DNA from: Epithemia pelagica
Taxonomy: Eukaryota > Bacillariophyta > Bacillariophyceae > Surirellales > Surirellaceae
Direction: 5' to 3'
Length of the DNA: 64,000 nt
Assembly (NCBI GenBank): GCA_946965045.2
Contig: OX337229.1
Span: forward strand, 5,146,001-5,210,000
Part shown: positions 11,101-21,300 of the stretch, in pieces
How positions within the stretch are numbered: position 1 is the stretch's first letter
Layout of the letters: each line of letters begins with the position of its first letter
The notes under the pieces: model-generated
Told to the model about the DNA's origin: nothing
The model's database searches: none
What the model saw: the letters and a program-made list of their open reading frames with translations, nothing else
Position numbers and translations under genes: made by a program

Positions 11101-12933
11101 TAGTGGCTCAACCGATCCCAATGGACACGATTTGAGTTACTATTGGTTCAACAAGGATTATATTAAGTCGGGTTACCCATGGGCCGTCCAAGGAGACCGG
11201 CCCAAGTCGGGTTACCAATTGTCCTTACCATATGACCAGTCTCAGTTGAGTAAGGATTGGCTAAACGTGATTGACCAATCAAAGACAGATTACGCCAAAG
11301 TGTTCATCAAAGATAACCAGTCAAGGTTGAGTTCATCATCCACGCACACTACGTACTTGCCGGTTGGAGAAAATCAACCTATCTTTCTCAAGGTTTGTGA
11401 TGAGTTGAATGCGTGTGATATGGCATCGACCACGGTCACGATCAAAGATACTACGGTAAGCTCGAAGGCCATGAATCAAAGCACGCTCCTTCCTGTTTTC
11501 TACTACACATGAGTTCGTGTACTGACATGCTCACACTTGATTGTGTCCTCACACTTCGCAGGCTCCCACGATTGGAGGATGCCCTTTCAGGCCAAATGAA
11601 CTAGTTCAGAGGAACTCATTTCCTTTGTCCTTCCAAATAGATACCGAGGATGACTGTGGTACTACAACTTTACGGATGATATCAAACACATTCAAGGTGA
11701 TAACAACTGACGGCGATGTCATGGAATCATTCGCTGTCAAAATCGATGGCGACAACGTCTCGATTGATCCTATCGTCGATTCGTTTGATGTTGGAGAATA
11801 TCGAATTCAAGTTAAGTTTGAGGCCACCGATGAGAGTGGTCTCTCCACAAAACAAACGGATGTCAATGCGTGTGACTTTCAACTGGAGATTGTGAATCAA
11901 CAACCCATCCCCGTACTAGAGGTTGTGGACCAGAAGAAGGAATGCACTGGGCCCATGACACCAGTCACGTTCAATGTTTCGAAATCTTCAGATCTAAATG
12001 GACATGAGTTGACATACAGCTGGGCAAACAATGGAGTTGACCAGACTGATGAATCTGGAACATGGACGGACGACACTCGCACGGTGGAATTGCTGGTTGG
12101 AAACCATTCCATTACGGTAACAGCCTGTGACAAATACGGCTCTTGCGGAACAACAGAGCCAATCACAGTTGAGATTACAGATACAACGGTAAGTTGAATG
12201 ATTCAATTTGATGGTCTGCGGTCAACTAAGCAACGGCACCAAACCATTTGATCTGGTCACCTCAAGCGTCTCACTTCCTTTGTGCTCCTCTTCCATCAAT
12301 CACTCTACGTTTTGCCATTGCCATTTCCTTTTGCTTCTTTAGGGCCCGACAATTCAATGTCCTTTGGTTGGTGTGGATCTTGCCTATGTTGACGAGGATA
12401 ACTATCCTCAATTTTCCATCGTTACTGCCAAGGATCTTTGCTCGCCGGATGTCACTATTGAGATAACGGAACATAAACTGTGGGCAACTGTTGACAAAGG
12501 TGGTACAACTGTGACAAAGACCGATGATTGCACGGTGCGAGTTGAGGATGGCAGGAAGGTCACCATCAAGGAATCGGTGAGCAAGTATAACTTATACTAC
12601 ATTGGTATTGGTGTTACTGTCACAGATAGCAGGGGCAACTCAAACAAGCTTGAACCGGACAAATGCTTTCTGCAACACTCTGCCACCGAGGGCAAGAATC
12701 CTTATAAATACCTCGACCACTTCGATGATGAATCCAGTAAATCAAGTAGCGGTTGCGAGGATTCAGCCCCTCTCACAAGCGCAGCCGAGGTGGAAGACGA
12801 GGAGGAAACCGAGGTGGAAACAGAGCAGGCAAACGAGGAAGAGAAAAAGAAGAAGAAGAAGAAGAAGAAGAAGAAGAAGGATGAGAGAAGGAACCGCGAA
12901 CAGCGACAGCCGCGTAAACACCTTCGAAATTAG
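5169..12933 (+). CDS. secreted WSC/PKD-repeat protein, about nine exons, two frame breaks
   Basis: The start ATG at 5169 gives a signal peptide (hydrophobic FWTSLFVVLNLSC, then PGVLG). Exon 1 ends near 5544-5548; an in-frame TAA at 5550 must be removed by a short intron whose acceptor is unresolved (5593 or 5649 keep the frame). Exon 2 (to 7360) holds three Cys-rich WSC-like repeats (CPxG..., YxGCF) and the first PKD module. Further exons are 7465-8106, 8200-9078, 9173-9872, 10002-10586, 10673-11455, 11562-12188 and 12343-12933, joined by GT..AG introns, all phase 0. Exons 3-8 each end with a PKD-like module (DxSxSxDPNGxxLTYxW, later VCD and a TV/KV end), seven in all. The C-terminus is acidic, then poly-Lys. 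A 29-bp duplication in exon 2 and a 73-bp one in exon 5 shift the frame. The likely role is a carbohydrate-binding or adhesive extracellular protein (inference). Confidence 0.8.
7257..7312 (+). repeat. 29-bp tandem duplication that shifts the reading frame of exon 2
   Basis: The unit starting gattcaacgccatgtggtgt occurs at 7257 and again at 7286, with the first 27 bases identical. The period of 29 is not a multiple of three. Before it, the frame reads VNVCDSTPCGVAE. The conserved continuation (KCTKSDDVLIQVQD) lies in another frame after the second copy. Removing one unit restores the PKD ending seen in the other modules. Confidence 0.92.
9329..9454 (+). repeat. diverged 73-bp tandem duplication in exon 5
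   Basis: The segments starting at 9329 (gattcagcgctcgatgtctc) and 9402 (gactcagaggcggatgtctc) align without gaps for over 50 bases at roughly 75% identity. The period of 73 is not a multiple of three, and a TAA at 9398 closes the first frame. Without the extra 73 bases exon 5 would be 627 bp, exactly the length of exon 8. A cryptic 43- or 67-nt intron ending at 9410 would also restore the frame. Confidence 0.75.
12845..12880 (+). repeat. (AAG)n microsatellite coding poly-Lys
   Basis: A run of AAG/AAA codons in the last exon of the WSC/PKD gene encodes about a dozen lysines near the C-terminus, after an acidic Glu-rich stretch. Such runs vary in length by slippage, here in multiples of three. 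Confidence 0.85.
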
Positions 12934-14512
12934 TGCGTAGCTGCCACTGTGACAATGCTGGTTGTCCTTTACACAGTGTAAAATAATAGAGAATCTCTTG
13001 GGGAGCATTTTACACGGGTGAGCTGTAGAAAGCGGTGTAGTTGTTGACAAGATGCATATTCCATTGGCCAATCCCGATGCATGCACAGTCTTTCAACAAA
13101 GGTACATGATGTCAAATATAATCTGTTCTTTTGTCCTTTTACATGGTTGGTTGGTGCATTCAGTCTTGCGGTGGGGGCAGTGAGCCAAATTCTTGTGCTC
13201 CTTTAGGGGACGAAGATCTTGTGATCGGCGACCAAAAAGTGAGTCGAAATTTTCTGTGCACCGGGATTGTGGGGTCTCTTGTGTGTTTGGACCAGAAATG
13301 AGGAAATGCTGCCGGGTAATAACTTGTTCTTGATCAGTTGTTTCGGTCCATGATGGGTTGTGCGATTTCCAAACGCAACTGGGAGGGAATGAAAGAATAA
13401 AGAGTCGACGACGGCATCGCATCCAGTCGCAAGCGTCCTCAAATCTTTTCTCGTCGGCAACCAAAAGGCCAAGAGGGCGGTGACCATGCCACGTTTGGTC
13501 CATGGGCGTGGAGGTGACCACCAAGGTCAATTCCAACACGGTATTTTACCAATCACACAAGGGCTTGTTTCACTTGTACCAAAGGGGGTGTGGTCGCGGT
13601 GGTATCGTCGTCGCTTCCCAAACGGCCAGCCCCAACCCAAACCATGGTGTCGTCTTCGTCCATATTGGGTCATGTGTTGCTGTGCAAGGGGTTGTTGTCC
13701 ATTTCATCGTGTGGGCCTCCTGGGGATTGGGCAAGAGTTGGGTTCCTGTTCATGCATGGCGTCAGGGGGCGGTAATGACAGCAAGAGAATACCGCAACAC
13801 CGTGGACAAGGCCATTATGCACAAACCCATGCCAACGTCCGCAATTCGGTCAAAATCGTGGACGAGCGCCATGGAGCCGCAGTCATATCGGTATGAGCGG
13901 TATGATCGCAGCGAGCTACCAAGGCCATCCGCAAACATTTGCAAGGCCCAAACGTGGCGGGACTACACGGAATGCGGCTTGTCCATGAACAGCCAGTCAA
14001 GTGGGAAAGAGCATTCTGATGCTGGTCCACGAGCGTCAAGGTCGTAGGATGAATGGTGGCATTGGTCACGGTCGGCCGGCCGCAACAAGTCGACCAAGGT
14101 TGTCACGCATTCCAGTGGTTGGTGCAGCGGGACGGTGGGCAAGGCTACTTGATACAACATGGCATGCAGCCGACGGTTGGTACAATTGGATTGTGACAAT
14201 GATGTGCAATTGCGTCCAATAGCTGTCATCCACGAGGCCAACAAGCGATCCTGGTCGTTGTAGGAGTTGTGACACTTTCTCGAGTGCCAACTTTCAAATC
14301 CCGACAATCCACAGAATGAAATTCCAATCAGTGACAAACAAAGATTTTAAAACAGAATCATTACGAATACAGGCATGAAACATGCGCTCACTCTCCAACG
14401 GGTTCACGTCATTGCGACAAATGAGAACACTATGAGAGGCCACGTCCATACCAAAGATCTTTTCCTTGCGTCACCATACGACATCCAAGATGATCCAGCA
14501 ATGTAGAGCACA
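12934..14512. other. intergenic region with unassigned open frames
   Basis: This follows the stop of the WSC/PKD gene and precedes (in plus coordinates) the stop of the minus-strand exonuclease gene. Several open frames of 90-180 codons occur on both strands, notably 13502-14047 (+) and 13963-14337 (-). None shows a domain, a good initiation context or a clear splice chain. A decayed gene cannot be excluded at 13450-14340. Confidence 0.4.
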
Positions 14513-16081
14513 CTATTGAACAACATGTGATACCCTTTCCGCAAGGTTCACGAGGAGCACAGCGGCATCCAAGGCTGCATATTCAAGTCGAAGAGCGTGT
14601 AGAGGGCGTTCACTCCAACTACCTGGTGCTTTTTTATGTTTCGTCTTGGACAAGGTCACCCCTTGGGGGCAAAGCGACCGAGTCAATTTGGCCAAACTTT
14701 GTTTTGTAGCTTTTTGCAAGTCCAAAATACGATCGTCCTTCAGGCTCTGACTTGCATTTGTTCCAAGTGCGTTGTCAATTGCTTGAATATCGCCTGTCAC
14801 GGAGAACCCCAAAACAAGAACTTGTCTGTTTCGTTCTTGGCAAAACAATTTCTGTACAAAGTCTACGCACTCTTGATGATATTGGCTTTCTGTGGAGGTC
14901 TCGACCAAGTCAATCACATATGTCATGATAACGTCCCTGTCTTGGTTGTCTTGTGTTCGAAAGGCAATCTGCAAGGTTGCCGCTTTGTTCCCCCCAGTGT
15001 GAAATTCGAAGTCAAACGCAACGACCATGGGATGGTCGGGAGTTCCACTGAATATTTTACGTTCCAGATTGGCCAGTTTCTCTATGGAATCCACAAAGAT
15101 CGGTTCTTCCTTGAGTGCGAGATGTTGCTGTTCATCTTGGGTCAAACTAGAGTCAAAGGACAACCCTGCTACTGCCCGACATGCCTCTGGCCAACGGCCC
15201 TTTTGTAACACAGAAGTTTCACAACAAGTCTCCTCAATCTCAAGTTCCCTACCTTCTTCATCAGTTTAGGTTTAGAAAGGCGGTTCGTAGACATGTCTAA
15301 AATGCTTGGGTCGTCCACGAGAAGCGCCATGACAGTCAGTTGGTCCAGATCAAGAAAGTCATGCAAGAAGCGAATTCGATACTCAATGCCTTTGTCTCCC
15401 TCGAGATGCAATCCACTAGCGATGATATAACGCAACAGCTTTTCAAGTTTTTTGTTGCTCTGGTTGTTGACAATACATATCCATGCTTTTGTAGAAACTT
15501 CAATTTGTTGCTCAAATCACTGGAATTCATATCCCGCAATTTATGGTTCCGTTCCATGATTGTATGCAGTTGGTATTTACTGAGCCCGGTCTTTTTGAGA
15601 ATTGACACCACGTTCCTCGTTTTCTTTTTTGCCTTGGTGCTCACAGACCTCCAACCAATGGATCGGAAATCACCAACTGTTTGCTGGTTTGCACGGGCAA
15701 GACCAAGCGTCGATTTCTCACCAAGTGTGGATCTGTTTGCCGTCCGGGAAACCATGGTTCGATGTGGCATTGCAAACTCGTGTTATCCTCTGCAGAAACT
15801 CGACCATGTGGTACTAGCGCGATATGAATAGCCTCCACAAGGAGAAGGTGGTGGGCAGCGGAACGGGTGTCGAGTAATGGCGGTGCCGATTGTCCGTGAG
15901 TTAAACATTGTGCAAGGCAAAAAGCGGTTGGTGGAAGAGTAGTCGCAGGAAATGGAGAAGAAGGATTTATGATCGCCTCAAGCCGATCATCTTGGTACAC
16001 ATTTGCCAGAAGAAACAACTCTGTGAAGTTGTCACTTTCCATCACTGGTGTTTCTGACTCGATCCAAAGAAAGGGAGTCAT
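14513..16081 (-). CDS. 3'-5' exonuclease (DEDDy, Mut-7/EXD3-like), exon structure unresolved
   Basis: The last exon (15199 down to 14513) encodes a DnaQ-like exonuclease domain. VVAFDFEFH gives motif I (DxE), VLGFSVTGDIQAIDNALG sits at motif II, and RPLHALRLEYAALDAAVLL gives motif III with the Tyr and Asp of the DEDDy class. The upstream exon ends PKLMKK at a GTAGGG donor (15252) and joins GRWPEAC through a 53-nt intron. Further upstream the frame RYIIASGLHLEGDKGI must connect to SILKKTGLSKYQLH and FLQKHGYV by a one-base shift at an A6 run near 15447-15455. A first exon probably starts at ATG 16081 (MTPFLWIESE). Known relatives trim RNA 3' ends or act in small-RNA pathways. The nuclease call is firm; N-terminal exons and the integrity of the gene are not. 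Confidence 0.6.
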
Positions 16082-16588
16082 ATCGTCGATTTGTTTCAAC
16101 TTTTGCTGTCATGGTTGTCGAGCCGCTGTCGATTTCTCTCCTTTGTTGTTTCCTCCATGATTGAAATGAGCCTTGTCTTGGTGGCATATGTGTCCAGCAG
16201 TTGTTCCCCATCATCTCGTTCTGGCTGTAAGTGAAGAAGACAGAGTCCATATCTTTCATCGCGTCTTTCATCTCCCTGTGTTTGGATCTATTGGATGGAA
16301 TCGGAAGCTGACGATGGACAGACGCTGATGACTTCTTTTGGAATTCTATCGACTTCGATCGATGTCCATTCACGCGCGATTCACATGCCGGCCGGCGCAC
16401 TCTCCATCGAGCTCCGTCGAAGTCGAAATTGTTCCACTTCGTCTTTGGTTGACCATGATGCGGAAACCGCTGGAGCCACCATTACGACGTTGGTTGTTCT
16501 CATCATATTCTTGCGCTTTTAAAAGCAAAAGACACTGAAGAGAAATCAAGAGCATCCGTCACGTACACCTTTATTATCAGTTACCATC
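16082..16588. other. divergent spacer between the exonuclease and DsbA-like genes
   Basis: About 0.5 kb separates the likely minus-strand start at 16081 from the plus-strand ATG at 16589, so it should hold both promoters. A minus-strand open frame (16400 to 16032) without an ATG start covers part of it and may be leader sequence. No motif is convincing. Confidence 0.4.
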
Positions 16589-16860
16589 ATGGCTCCGATT
16601 ACGAAAGCAGTCTCTGTTGCCATCACCAGTGACCTCATGTGCCCTTGGTGCTACATAGGACTTCGCAAACTCCAAGAAGCTTCCCAGGTAGCCAATATCG
16701 AGACCCAGATATCTTGGAAGCCCTTCATGTTACGTCCAGAAGCACCGGAGGAGGGCATTCCCAAGGGAGGGACCCCGGCATCGCGTGTCGGATCGCGCTT
16801 GAAACTGGCCGGTGAATCGACCGGCATTGACTTTACCGGACTGACGGATCGCACACCCAG
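16589..16860 (+). pseudogene. DsbA/FrnE-like thioredoxin-fold oxidoreductase, 3' part lost
   Basis: The ATG at 16589 opens a clear DsbA-family N-terminus: VAITSDLMCPWCYIGLRKL with the CPWC redox motif, then SWKPFMLRPEAPEEGIPKGG and GIDFTGLTDRTP. Family members have about 210-230 residues, but homology stops after about 91 residues at 16860. That is where the 1.53-kb repeat block A begins; the frame then reads an unrelated 8 residues to a stop. The missing helical insert and second half of the thioredoxin fold mean no functional enzyme. The break coincides with the block boundary, so block insertion or a linked deletion is the likely cause (inference). Confidence 0.8.
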
Positions 16861-17480
16861 TTGTTTCAGCGCGCTATGTTGCCTATGAGCTAGCTGTATC
16901 CTCATGTTATTGTGACGGAAATAGGAGTAGAAAACACACAGCGTTTAGATTGCGCGTATCTTAACAGTTGTTCTGTGAAAGGTCAATGGTTGATTCTTCT
17001 CTTTTAGGTGTTTCAGTTGTCTGGTGGCAATGCTTCTTTGGTCCCTTTTTGGCATGCAGGACCAGTTCCGGTGACATAATATCACCTTGCACCTTGCACA
17101 CTCACGCTCGTGCGGATCGTACAAAGAGCAGACAAGAACACGGAGCAAATTTCGCCGTGCCTTCACAATTTCAACCAGTAGAAGTACCACATTACATACC
17201 CCTAAGAAATGTGATGACAATTTGAACTGCTCCATATTATATGAGAATCATTTCTAGTTTCTTCTCTTGCTAGCATTTTCTTCGGGAATTCCACATACAA
17301 ATCTTCATCGCCATCCCAGCACGCCATTGCTGTTTAGAGAAGCATAAAGGCGGGGGTCAAGAGAGCAGCAATCGCAGCAGCCCCGGTGGAAGGCTGAGTC
17401 GCGGCCGATGTATGCGGATCGTCACAAACGAGCTGGGAGGTACCATCTGCAATCACATTGCAACCTTGATTTTTGCAGGG

Positions 17481-17694
17481 TGTTGGGACCGGTGGACGAG
17501 CAGACCAATTCGGAAGCAAACGATGATGATGAAGATGAATCCGCGACCAAGGCCGTTGAGGAAAAATGGATCTTGGTAGAACGACGTGGCAACGAAAAGA
17601 AAGAACGGAGCATGAGTGCTCATTCTAAGGAGAATACGTTAACCTAAAGAGCTTTATCGTTGCCTTTACAGCACTGCTTGGTGGTTCTCCAACA
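17481..17694 (+). repeat. 5' LTR of the complete copia element
   Basis: The 214-bp repeat begins TGTTGGGACC and ends TTCTCCAACA, with a short inverted terminus TGTTGG/CCAACA. It contains an open frame (VLGPVDEQTNSEANDD and onward) that in the 3' LTR forms the end of the Gag-Pol ORF. Positions 17623-17636 are exactly complementary to 17695-17708. Confidence 0.95.
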
Positions 17695-17708
17695 TATTCT
17701 CCTTAGAA
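17695..17708 (+). promoter_or_regulatory. putative primer-binding site, complementary to the element's own LTR
   Basis: The 14 bases tattctccttagaa directly after the 5' LTR occupy the primer-binding position. They do not start with TGG, so they do not fit the CCA end of a tRNA. Instead they are the perfect reverse complement of ttctaaggagaata inside the LTR (17623-17636), leaving a 58-nt loop. Self-priming of this geometry is known from the Tf1/sushi group. For a copia element it is inference, and an internal tRNA fragment is the alternative. Confidence 0.55.
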
Positions 17709-17741
17709 AAACCAATTTTTGAAGGGAACTACGATAGTTAC

Positions 17742-18386
17742 ATGTCTGAAGAACCCTCACGTCTTTCAGTTCTGTTAAACAAATTGACTCAACTGTCAAT
17801 CGAACAACAAGACCGGGTGAATACGGTCCTCCGCCGTCACGAGCACAACGTGCAACAGCGCGAAGAAGCATTCCGTGAAGCCCGAAGAGAGTTGGAAGAT
17901 AATTATCACGCAGAGGTGGATCACGATCGGACAGTCCTTCGAGAAGCCAAGGACCGCATCTTCAACGAGATTCAAGCTCGTCGGAGTGCACTTATTACTG
18001 AAATACAGACAGCGGAACAAGAACCGAGTCCAGCTGTACCTACCGAACTCAACGCCAGCCCCGAAGTATCCAGAGACGAAACAGCAGACCTCGTTGACGA
18101 AATACGTCAACTTGAGGACGGACGCATTGAGTTCGTGTGCCACTATCCGGCCCTACCAGCTAACGCTAGCACCGTTCCCACCAACATTCCCATTGGTACT
18201 CCAGTTTGGATCGTCAACCCACTCAAGTTGGCAGGCATCGTTGAGAGAACATTTTTGAAGGCAGAGGTTGTTGGGATTGGTCGAGGAAGAAAACCTTTCT
18301 ACAAGTTAAAAGTGTGGAATCCAGTCCACAAGAAATACGAAGAACACAAGCGCATCCGCAAGAATCTGGCAGTACGTGAAGTATAA
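17742..18386 (+). CDS. copia-associated ORF1, coiled-coil protein of 214 residues
   Basis: This separate ORF lies between the 5' LTR and Gag-Pol; its stop is followed after three bases by the ATG of the polyprotein. The N-terminal 90 residues are charged and heptad-like (EEPSRLSVLLNKLTQLSIEQ, then REEAFREARRELEDN), suggesting a coiled coil. A disordered acidic linker follows. The C-terminal 65 residues (GTPVWIVNPLKLAGIVERTF, then GRGRKPFYKLKVWN) look like a small beta-barrel of chromo, Tudor or SH3 type, but no family is certain. Most copia elements have one ORF, so an extra leading ORF is unusual. It could be a Gag-like or assembly protein, translated first, with Gag-Pol reached by reinitiation across the 3-nt spacer (inference). 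Confidence 0.75.
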   Translation: MSEEPSRLSVLLNKLTQLSIEQQDRVNTVLRRHEHNVQQREEAFREARRELEDNYHAEVDHDRTVLREAKDRIFNEIQARRSALITEIQTAEQEPSPAVPTELNASPEVSRDETADLVDEIRQLEDGRIEFVCHYPALPANASTVPTNIPIGTPVWIVNPLKLAGIVERTFLKAEVVGIGRGRKPFYKLKVWNPVHKKYEEHKRIRKNLAVREV

Positions 18387-18389
18387 GCC

Positions 18390-21300
18390 ATGAGCTCCAA
18401 CCGATCCAATACCCGTGATGATGCTCGCCCTGATGCTGCTCCCAGCAGTAATGCATCAGGTGCTCGTAGCCAAAACAATCAAACACGTGGTTCACGGAAT
18501 CGTGGTCGAGGAAACCGAAACAATAACGGATATGGCGGCAACAGCAACAAATTCCAAGGTCAAGAACCTAGTCTTAAGGAATGTACTTTCGATTACTCGG
18601 AAGACCCCCAAGCGAAACGGTACATACGGAATGTGGAATTGCTCGTGGGGTACATTGGGTCGAACTTCGATAAGCACAATATTCATTTTCAACGTGCGGT
18701 AGAACAGTTGCGACTCGATGACCCAGATCCGCCTGATCGACCAAAAGACACAAGCGATGTCATCGCAATGAAAGAATGGGAATTTGCCCACAAAGCACGT
18801 CAAGAACAGATTCTATTATACGAGAACTTCCGTGCTTCCTTGTTCAGTTTGCTCTTAGGCCAATGCACGCCCTTGTTGAAGGACAAGATGAAAGCTAAAG
18901 CCGCCTACGAACAAGTATTTCAAGATCGTGATGGCGTGGCTCTGTTGAGTTTGATTAAACAGACGACTTTCACGTATGACTCAACAAGACTCTATACGGC
19001 TGTGACTCGTGATCGTCTGAAGGAGGAATTCTATGGTTTGCGACGCAAGCAGAATCAGTCGTTGCAGTCGTATTACGAAGTCTTTCGGGCAAAATATAAA
19101 GTCTTGGAGGAACTCAACATCAAACTATACAATGAGGACTTTGCAAAAGAAATCATGAGGGCAAAAAGCAAAACTCGAACCACACCCAACGAGATAGACA
19201 AGACAACAGCTCAAGATCGTTGTGTGGCTGTTCGTTTCATCCGCACATGCGGTGAAAAGGACTATGAGTCACACCTGCAGAACTCTTTCCTTGACGGGAA
19301 CAATCATTATCCGGCAACACTTGCGGATGCTTTCGCGATCATTGATAACCGTATGCACGGTACTCGCCAAGCACAGGGACAAGGACGTCACAACCAAGAC
19401 AGTCAAGGCACCGGAGTGGCATATCATACGCAAGAAAGCGATGACAACACGCTCACGGGAACAACTTTGACCACCACCACTACAACGCAACAGGCTCGTG
19501 ATGGCAACAACGGCGCAGAGGATAGCGCTGCCGGATCAACCGACACAGGTAACAGGGGACATGGATCTGTACCCTCCGTGACTGTTCACAACGATCATGA
19601 ATCAAGTATCTCACCTGCATTCTCTTTCACGTCTACTTCATTACAGGGCGCCGTTCCTCCTAATTGGGTCTTGCTCGACAATCAATCTACGGTCGACATC
19701 ATAGCAAACCCGTCCATTCTAAAAAATATACACACAAGCGAACAACCCATTCTTATTTCAAGTCATGCTGGGAGTCGAGAACTCAACCAACAAGCCTTAC
19801 TGCCCGGGTATGGCCTCGTATGGTTCGACCCCGAGGGCCCAGCCAATATACTTTCTCTCCACCATGCCAAGGCAAGATTTTCAATCCACTATGACAGCGT
19901 AAACGGCAACTCTTTCAAATTGTATGATCCTTCATCTGGGCGATTAAAGCACACGTTCAAACAAAGCCCCGAAGGTCTGTTCTTTCTTGACGTCAACCAG
20001 TTACACCATGGTAGTTTCTTAACTACTGTAAAAGAAAACGAAGAATCTTTCACCCCTCAAGAAGTCAGTAGAGCCAAACTGGCTAGGCGTATACAGGGGC
20101 AGATAGGTCGTCCTGCCACAAGGGAATTCATCAAGATCGTGGAAGGGAATCTACTCCCTAATGTGCCTATCAATAGTCAAGACATCCGGAGAGCCGAGAA
20201 ACTGTACGGTCCTGACCTTGGGAGCCTTAAGGGCAAAACCGTGAGACGCAAGTCGCCTAGTGTGGATACCGAACAAGTAATACCGCCGCCAATCCTGGTG
20301 GAGCATCAAGACGTAACCATGGTCATGGACGTGATGCACGTCAATGGCATACCATTTCTTCTCGCCACCACACTCAAGATCCAATTTGGCACCGTAGACG
20401 CCTTACCTCGTTTAAACGAAGACACTCTGATGGCCTCCATCAAAAAGACTGTGGCTATCCTGCGGAGAGGTGGTTTACGGCCACGCATGTTGTTGTTTGA
20501 CGGCGCATTGGGGTATGATGGATTTGAGCAACGCTTGGCAATGCTGGGTGTCAAACTCAACACCACCGCACAAGATGAACATGTGGGAGCAGCCGAGCGC
20601 TATATCAGGACGGTCAAGGACCGAATGAGAAGCACATACGCTATGCTTCCATTCAAAACTGTACCAAGGATCATGATCATTGAGCTGGCGAAGTTTGCCG
20701 TGTTTTGGCTGAACAGTTTCCCAAAACAAAACGGAATTTCACAAACAATCAGCCCTCGTGAATTGGTAACCGGTGAGAAGATCGATTTTCATCACCATTG
20801 CCGCTTTGAGTTCGGACAATATGTCCAAACACATGAGCAACATGACAACACCATGGCGCCACGGACCATCGGAGCAATAGCCTTACGTCCAACCGGAAAC
20901 AGGCAAGGAAGCTATTACTTCCTCAGTTTGGAAACCGGACGTGTGATTAACAGAAACAGAGCTACTGTTCTACCGATGCCCAACGAGGTGTTAAAGCGAG
21001 TGGAAGAACTTGCACAAGTACAAAACATGATCCCTGGTCTGGCCTTCGGTAATCGTGATAACCGCCCATTGGCCATGGATGCGGACAATCCCTTGTACAT
21101 CGAGGACGACGATGTCAGTTATGGGCCAAACGATGACGACGAGTCGGTTGATGCGCTACGCTACGACGACGAAATCGTTGAAGAAGAATTGGCAGATCTA
21201 GACGAGGAATTGAATCAGCATTCTGATTTCGACGAAAACCAAGGAGTGGGAGCGGTTGAACAGTATGACATTGAAAATGAAGGAGTGGTGGTGCCGGATG

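Noticed and set aside
13502-14337. Possible genes on either strand at 13.5-14.3 kb
   Set aside because: Frames overlap on both strands, show no known motif and have no splice chain; listed only as an unassigned region.
17408-17647. A small gene in the 5' LTR (79 residues)
   Set aside because: It is the LTR copy of the Gag-Pol C-terminal coding sequence, joined by chance to flanking DNA; it has no start of its own in the LTR.
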